Source: Minisyncoccota bacterium
GTDB lineage: Bacteria; Patescibacteria; Paceibacteria; UBA9973
Assembly: GCA_028696935.1 (NCBI GenBank)
Contig: JAQVGE010000039.1
Location: forward strand, 1-7,889
Length of the DNA: 7,889 nt
Direction of reading: 5' to 3'
Positions 6,636 to 7,889 of this stretch are shown here, one piece after another; position 1 is the first letter of the stretch; each line of letters begins with the position of its first letter. The notes beneath the pieces are model-generated. The model was not told the origin of the DNA, made no database searches, and saw nothing but the letters and a program-made list of their open reading frames with translations. Made by a program: the position numbers and the translations under genes.

Positions 6636-7646
6636 AAGTGAGAAATTTTTGATGTTATATAAATCTGCTTCTTCTTCTGCTTTTTTTATTTCTTCTTTTG
6701 TTCTATCTTCAGCCAAATCTACTTCACTTTCAATCTTATTATCTTCTCCTGTGCCAGTAGTTGGGCCTTCATCTTCCTGGGTAGCAATAAATTTCTCGAG
6801 CATTTCATTAGGATTTCCTCCCTGGTCAGTTTTTATCATATCTAGAATTGTTCTTAAATCATCGTTTGTAAAGAAGTCTATTGTTATATATCCTCCATTT
6901 TCTTTTTTTTCTATATGAACTCTTGTTCCTAATGTTTCCTGAAGCTTAACCTCCATTTCTGCTATTTCAGGATCTGGAACATATTCTTTTTTGCGGACAC
7001 GATCAAAGGCAATCTTTCGAGCAACTCTTTCGGCATCACGAACTGTCATTTTTTTAAATACAATTTCTTTAAATAAGACCATTTGTTCTTCTGGACGATC
7101 AGCCAACATTAAAATTGGTCTAGTATGACCTTCACTTATTTTCCCGGCTGATAACCCCTCTAAAATTTCTTGAGGTAAAGAAAGTAAGCGAAGTGTATTT
7201 GAAACATATTCACGGCTCTTCCCTACTTTTTGACCTATCTGAACGTGGGTAAATTTAAACTCTTCAACTAAGCGAAAAAAAGCTCTAGCTCTTTCGACAG
7301 CATTTAGGTCTTCTCTTTGTAGATTTTCAATAATAGCCAACTCGAGCTTAGTTATACCATCATCACCGACACGAATAATTACTGGAACTTGTTCGAGACC
7401 AGCAATCTTTGAGGCACGAAGACGACGTTCCCCAGCAATAAGTTCATATTCTGCGGAAATTCCTCCATCTTCTCTAACAACTTCAGAACGAGAAACAACA
7501 AGAGGCTGAAGGACTCCGTACGTTCTAATTGAATCAGCTAAATCTTGCAACCTGGCCTCATCAAACTCACGCCTAGGTTGAAATGGATTCGGTTTTATCT
7601 TTTCTATATCTACCCAAAAAATTGAATTACTATAAAGTTGTGACAT
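6633..7646 (-). CDS. parB: ParB/Spo0J-family chromosome partitioning protein
   Basis: A CTP-dependent DNA clamp that loads at parS sites and segregates origins with ParA. Visible along its 337 aa are NPFQPRREFD (20-29), the CTP/box II motif GERRLRAS (72-79), ENLQREDLN (107-115), a helix-turn-helix with VGKSREYVSNTLRLLSLP (141-158), and EGHTRPIL (172-179). The C-terminal dimerisation region at about 229-272 has LQETLGTRVHI and ITIDFFTNDDLRTIL. Beyond about 280 comes an atypical acidic, Glu/Lys/Asp-rich tail to residue 337 that is longer than in most chromosomal ParBs and probably disordered or helical. ATG 7646 is preferred: an extended -10 lies 8 nt upstream and conserved sequence begins about residue 12. 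No parA and no canonical parS are in the window. A ParB-like regulator (Noc-type) is an alternative reading but less likely. Confidence 0.93.
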   Translation of the reverse strand: MSQLYSNSIFWVDIEKIKPNPFQPRREFDEARLQDLADSIRTYGVLQPLVVSRSEVVREDGGISAEYELIAGERRLRASKIAGLEQVPVIIRVGDDGITKLELAIIENLQREDLNAVERARAFFRLVEEFKFTHVQIGQKVGKSREYVSNTLRLLSLPQEILEGLSAGKISEGHTRPILMLADRPEEQMVLFKEIVFKKMTVRDAERVARKIAFDRVRKKEYVPDPEIAEMEVKLQETLGTRVHIEKKENGGYITIDFFTNDDLRTILDMIKTDQGGNPNEMLEKFIATQEDEGPTTGTGEDNKIESEVDLAEDRTKEEIKKAEEEADLYNIKNFSL

Positions 7647-7654
7647 ATAAAGCT

Positions 7655-7683
7655 ATTTTATCACATTTTTCTTTTGTTGAAAA
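7655..7683 (-). promoter_or_regulatory. parB promoter with extended -10, predicted leaderless
   Basis: On the minus strand TTTTCA (7678-7683) precedes, by 17 bp, the -10 box TAAAAT (7655-7660), which carries the extended TGA just upstream. Eight nucleotides (7647-7654) separate it from the parB ATG and none resembles a Shine-Dalgarno. Its -35 box overlaps that of the divergent tRNA promoter. Confidence 0.6.
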
Positions 7684-7705
7684 ATATTAAAAAAACGTGT
7701 ATACT
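7677..7705 (+). promoter_or_regulatory. tRNA-Tyr promoter
   Basis: TTGAAA (7677-7682), one mismatch from consensus, a 17-bp spacer, then TATACT (7700-7705), also one mismatch. It is the best-scoring promoter of the window by eye. Predicted initiation near 7712 leaves about a 10-nt leader before the mature tRNA 5' end, to be removed by RNase P. The box TGTATACT is shared with the serS promoter. Confidence 0.7.
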
Positions 7706-7721
7706 CATTTTGTTAACATAT

Positions 7722-7804
7722 GCGTCGGTGGCAGAGTGGTCAATTGCATTTGACTGTAAATCAAACGCCTTCGGGCTACGTAGGTTCGAATCCTACCCGG
7801 CGCA
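7722..7804 (+). tRNA. tRNA-Tyr (anticodon GTA)
   Basis: An 83-nt class II cloverleaf. The acceptor stem GCGTCGG (7722-7728) pairs with CCGGCGC (7797-7803), with one G-T wobble and discriminator A7804. The D stem is GCAG/TTGC (7731-7734, 7744-7747). The anticodon stem TTTGA/TCAAA (7749-7753, 7761-7765) carries loop CTGTAAA, placing GTA at 7756-7758. A long variable arm (7766-7779) is usual for bacterial tRNA-Tyr. The T arm GTAGG/CCTAC (7780-7784, 7792-7796) has loop TTCGAAT. The gene is followed by CAA, so CCA is not encoded and must be added by a CCA-adding enzyme. Confidence 0.97.
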
Positions 7805-7807
7805 CAA

Positions 7808-7845
7808 TATTAAAAAATTCAAGCTTTTGCTTGGATTTTTTAATA
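7808..7845 (+). terminator. Intrinsic terminator of the tRNA-Tyr gene
   Basis: A 17-bp inverted repeat (7808-7824 with 7829-7845, one T-G wobble) has a TTTT loop. The GC-containing part CAAGC/GCTTG sits next to the loop, and a six-T run in the 3' arm acts as the U-tract. It starts 4 nt after the tRNA, so the tRNA is a single-gene transcript. Confidence 0.85.
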
Positions 7846-7849
7846 CATG

Positions 7850-7882
7850 TCTCGCCGAGAGTTCCGACCCTGCGGTCGGAAC
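7850..7882. repeat. GC-rich palindromic element at the right edge
   Basis: A perfect 9-bp stem GTTCCGACC (7861-7869) / GGTCGGAAC (7874-7882) with loop CTGC is preceded directly by a mini-hairpin TCTC-GCC-GAGA (7850-7860). The stretch is strikingly GC-rich against its AT-rich surroundings and has no T-run, so it is not an obvious terminator. The function is not recognised. It could be a dispersed palindromic repeat or the edge of a structured RNA cut off by the window. Confidence 0.45.
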
Positions 7883-7889
7883 GTGTAGG

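Noticed and set aside
6633..7721. A parS site near parB
   Set aside because: I found no CACGTG-centred 16-bp palindrome resembling the canonical parS in or near parB. The site may lie elsewhere.
7847..7888. A 13-codon reading frame (ATG to TAG) through the GC-rich hairpins
   Set aside because: It is too short, lies immediately after a terminator, and is explained by the palindromic sequence. It shows no ribosome-binding or promoter signal.
1..7889. TGA recoded as glycine or tryptophan (genetic code 25 or 4)
   Set aside because: All conserved genes read through completely in the standard code and end at TAA or TAG with normal C-termini. No sign of in-frame TGA is needed.
1..7889. CRISPR array, insertion sequence, prophage or defence island
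   Set aside because: No direct repeats with spacers, no transposase or integrase motifs, and no terminal inverted repeats are visible. The content is housekeeping throughout.

Overview
This is a low-GC (by eye about one third G+C), densely packed chromosomal segment of housekeeping genes. It holds six protein genes, one tRNA gene and short intergenic gaps. The gene set suggests a reduced genome of the Patescibacteria / Candidate Phyla Radiation type, probably Parcubacteria-like: a small FtsQ-like POTRA protein after serS, a minimal DprA, a Rel protein that stops after its TGS domain, and a tRNA without an encoded CCA. That placement is inference, with no phylogeny behind it. All long frames are open under the standard code with TAA or TAG stops. 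This argues against the lineages that read TGA as glycine.

Layout. Positions 1-1843 (minus strand) carry serS followed by a membrane-anchored FtsQ/POTRA-like gene that runs off the left edge. A 76-bp divergent promoter region (1844-1919) separates them from dprA (1920-2783, plus) and topA (2822-5041, plus). A 16-bp perfect hairpin overlapping the topA stop ends that unit. A rel/spoT-family (p)ppGpp gene (about 5141-6604, plus) has its own promoter. It converges on parB (6633-7646, minus) across a hairpin with T-runs on both sides. parB is divergent from a tRNA-Tyr(GTA) gene (7722-7804, plus), and their two promoters overlap at the -35 boxes. The tRNA ends in a strong terminator, followed by a GC-rich palindromic element at the right edge.

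Functions. The genes cover serine and tyrosine decoding (serS, tRNA-Tyr), DNA topology (topA), ssDNA handling and uptake (dprA), the nucleotide second messenger (rel), chromosome segregation (parB) and the divisome or envelope (FtsQ-like). I see no phage, transposon, CRISPR, toxin-antitoxin or defence system.

The most interesting signal is regulatory. At serS, dprA, rel and parB a sigma70-like -10 box lies 6-8 nt before the likely start codon, and no well-placed Shine-Dalgarno sequence is visible. Transcription would then begin at or next to the ATG, so these mRNAs would be leaderless. The same rule moves the rel start from the ATG at 5132 to the one at 5141.
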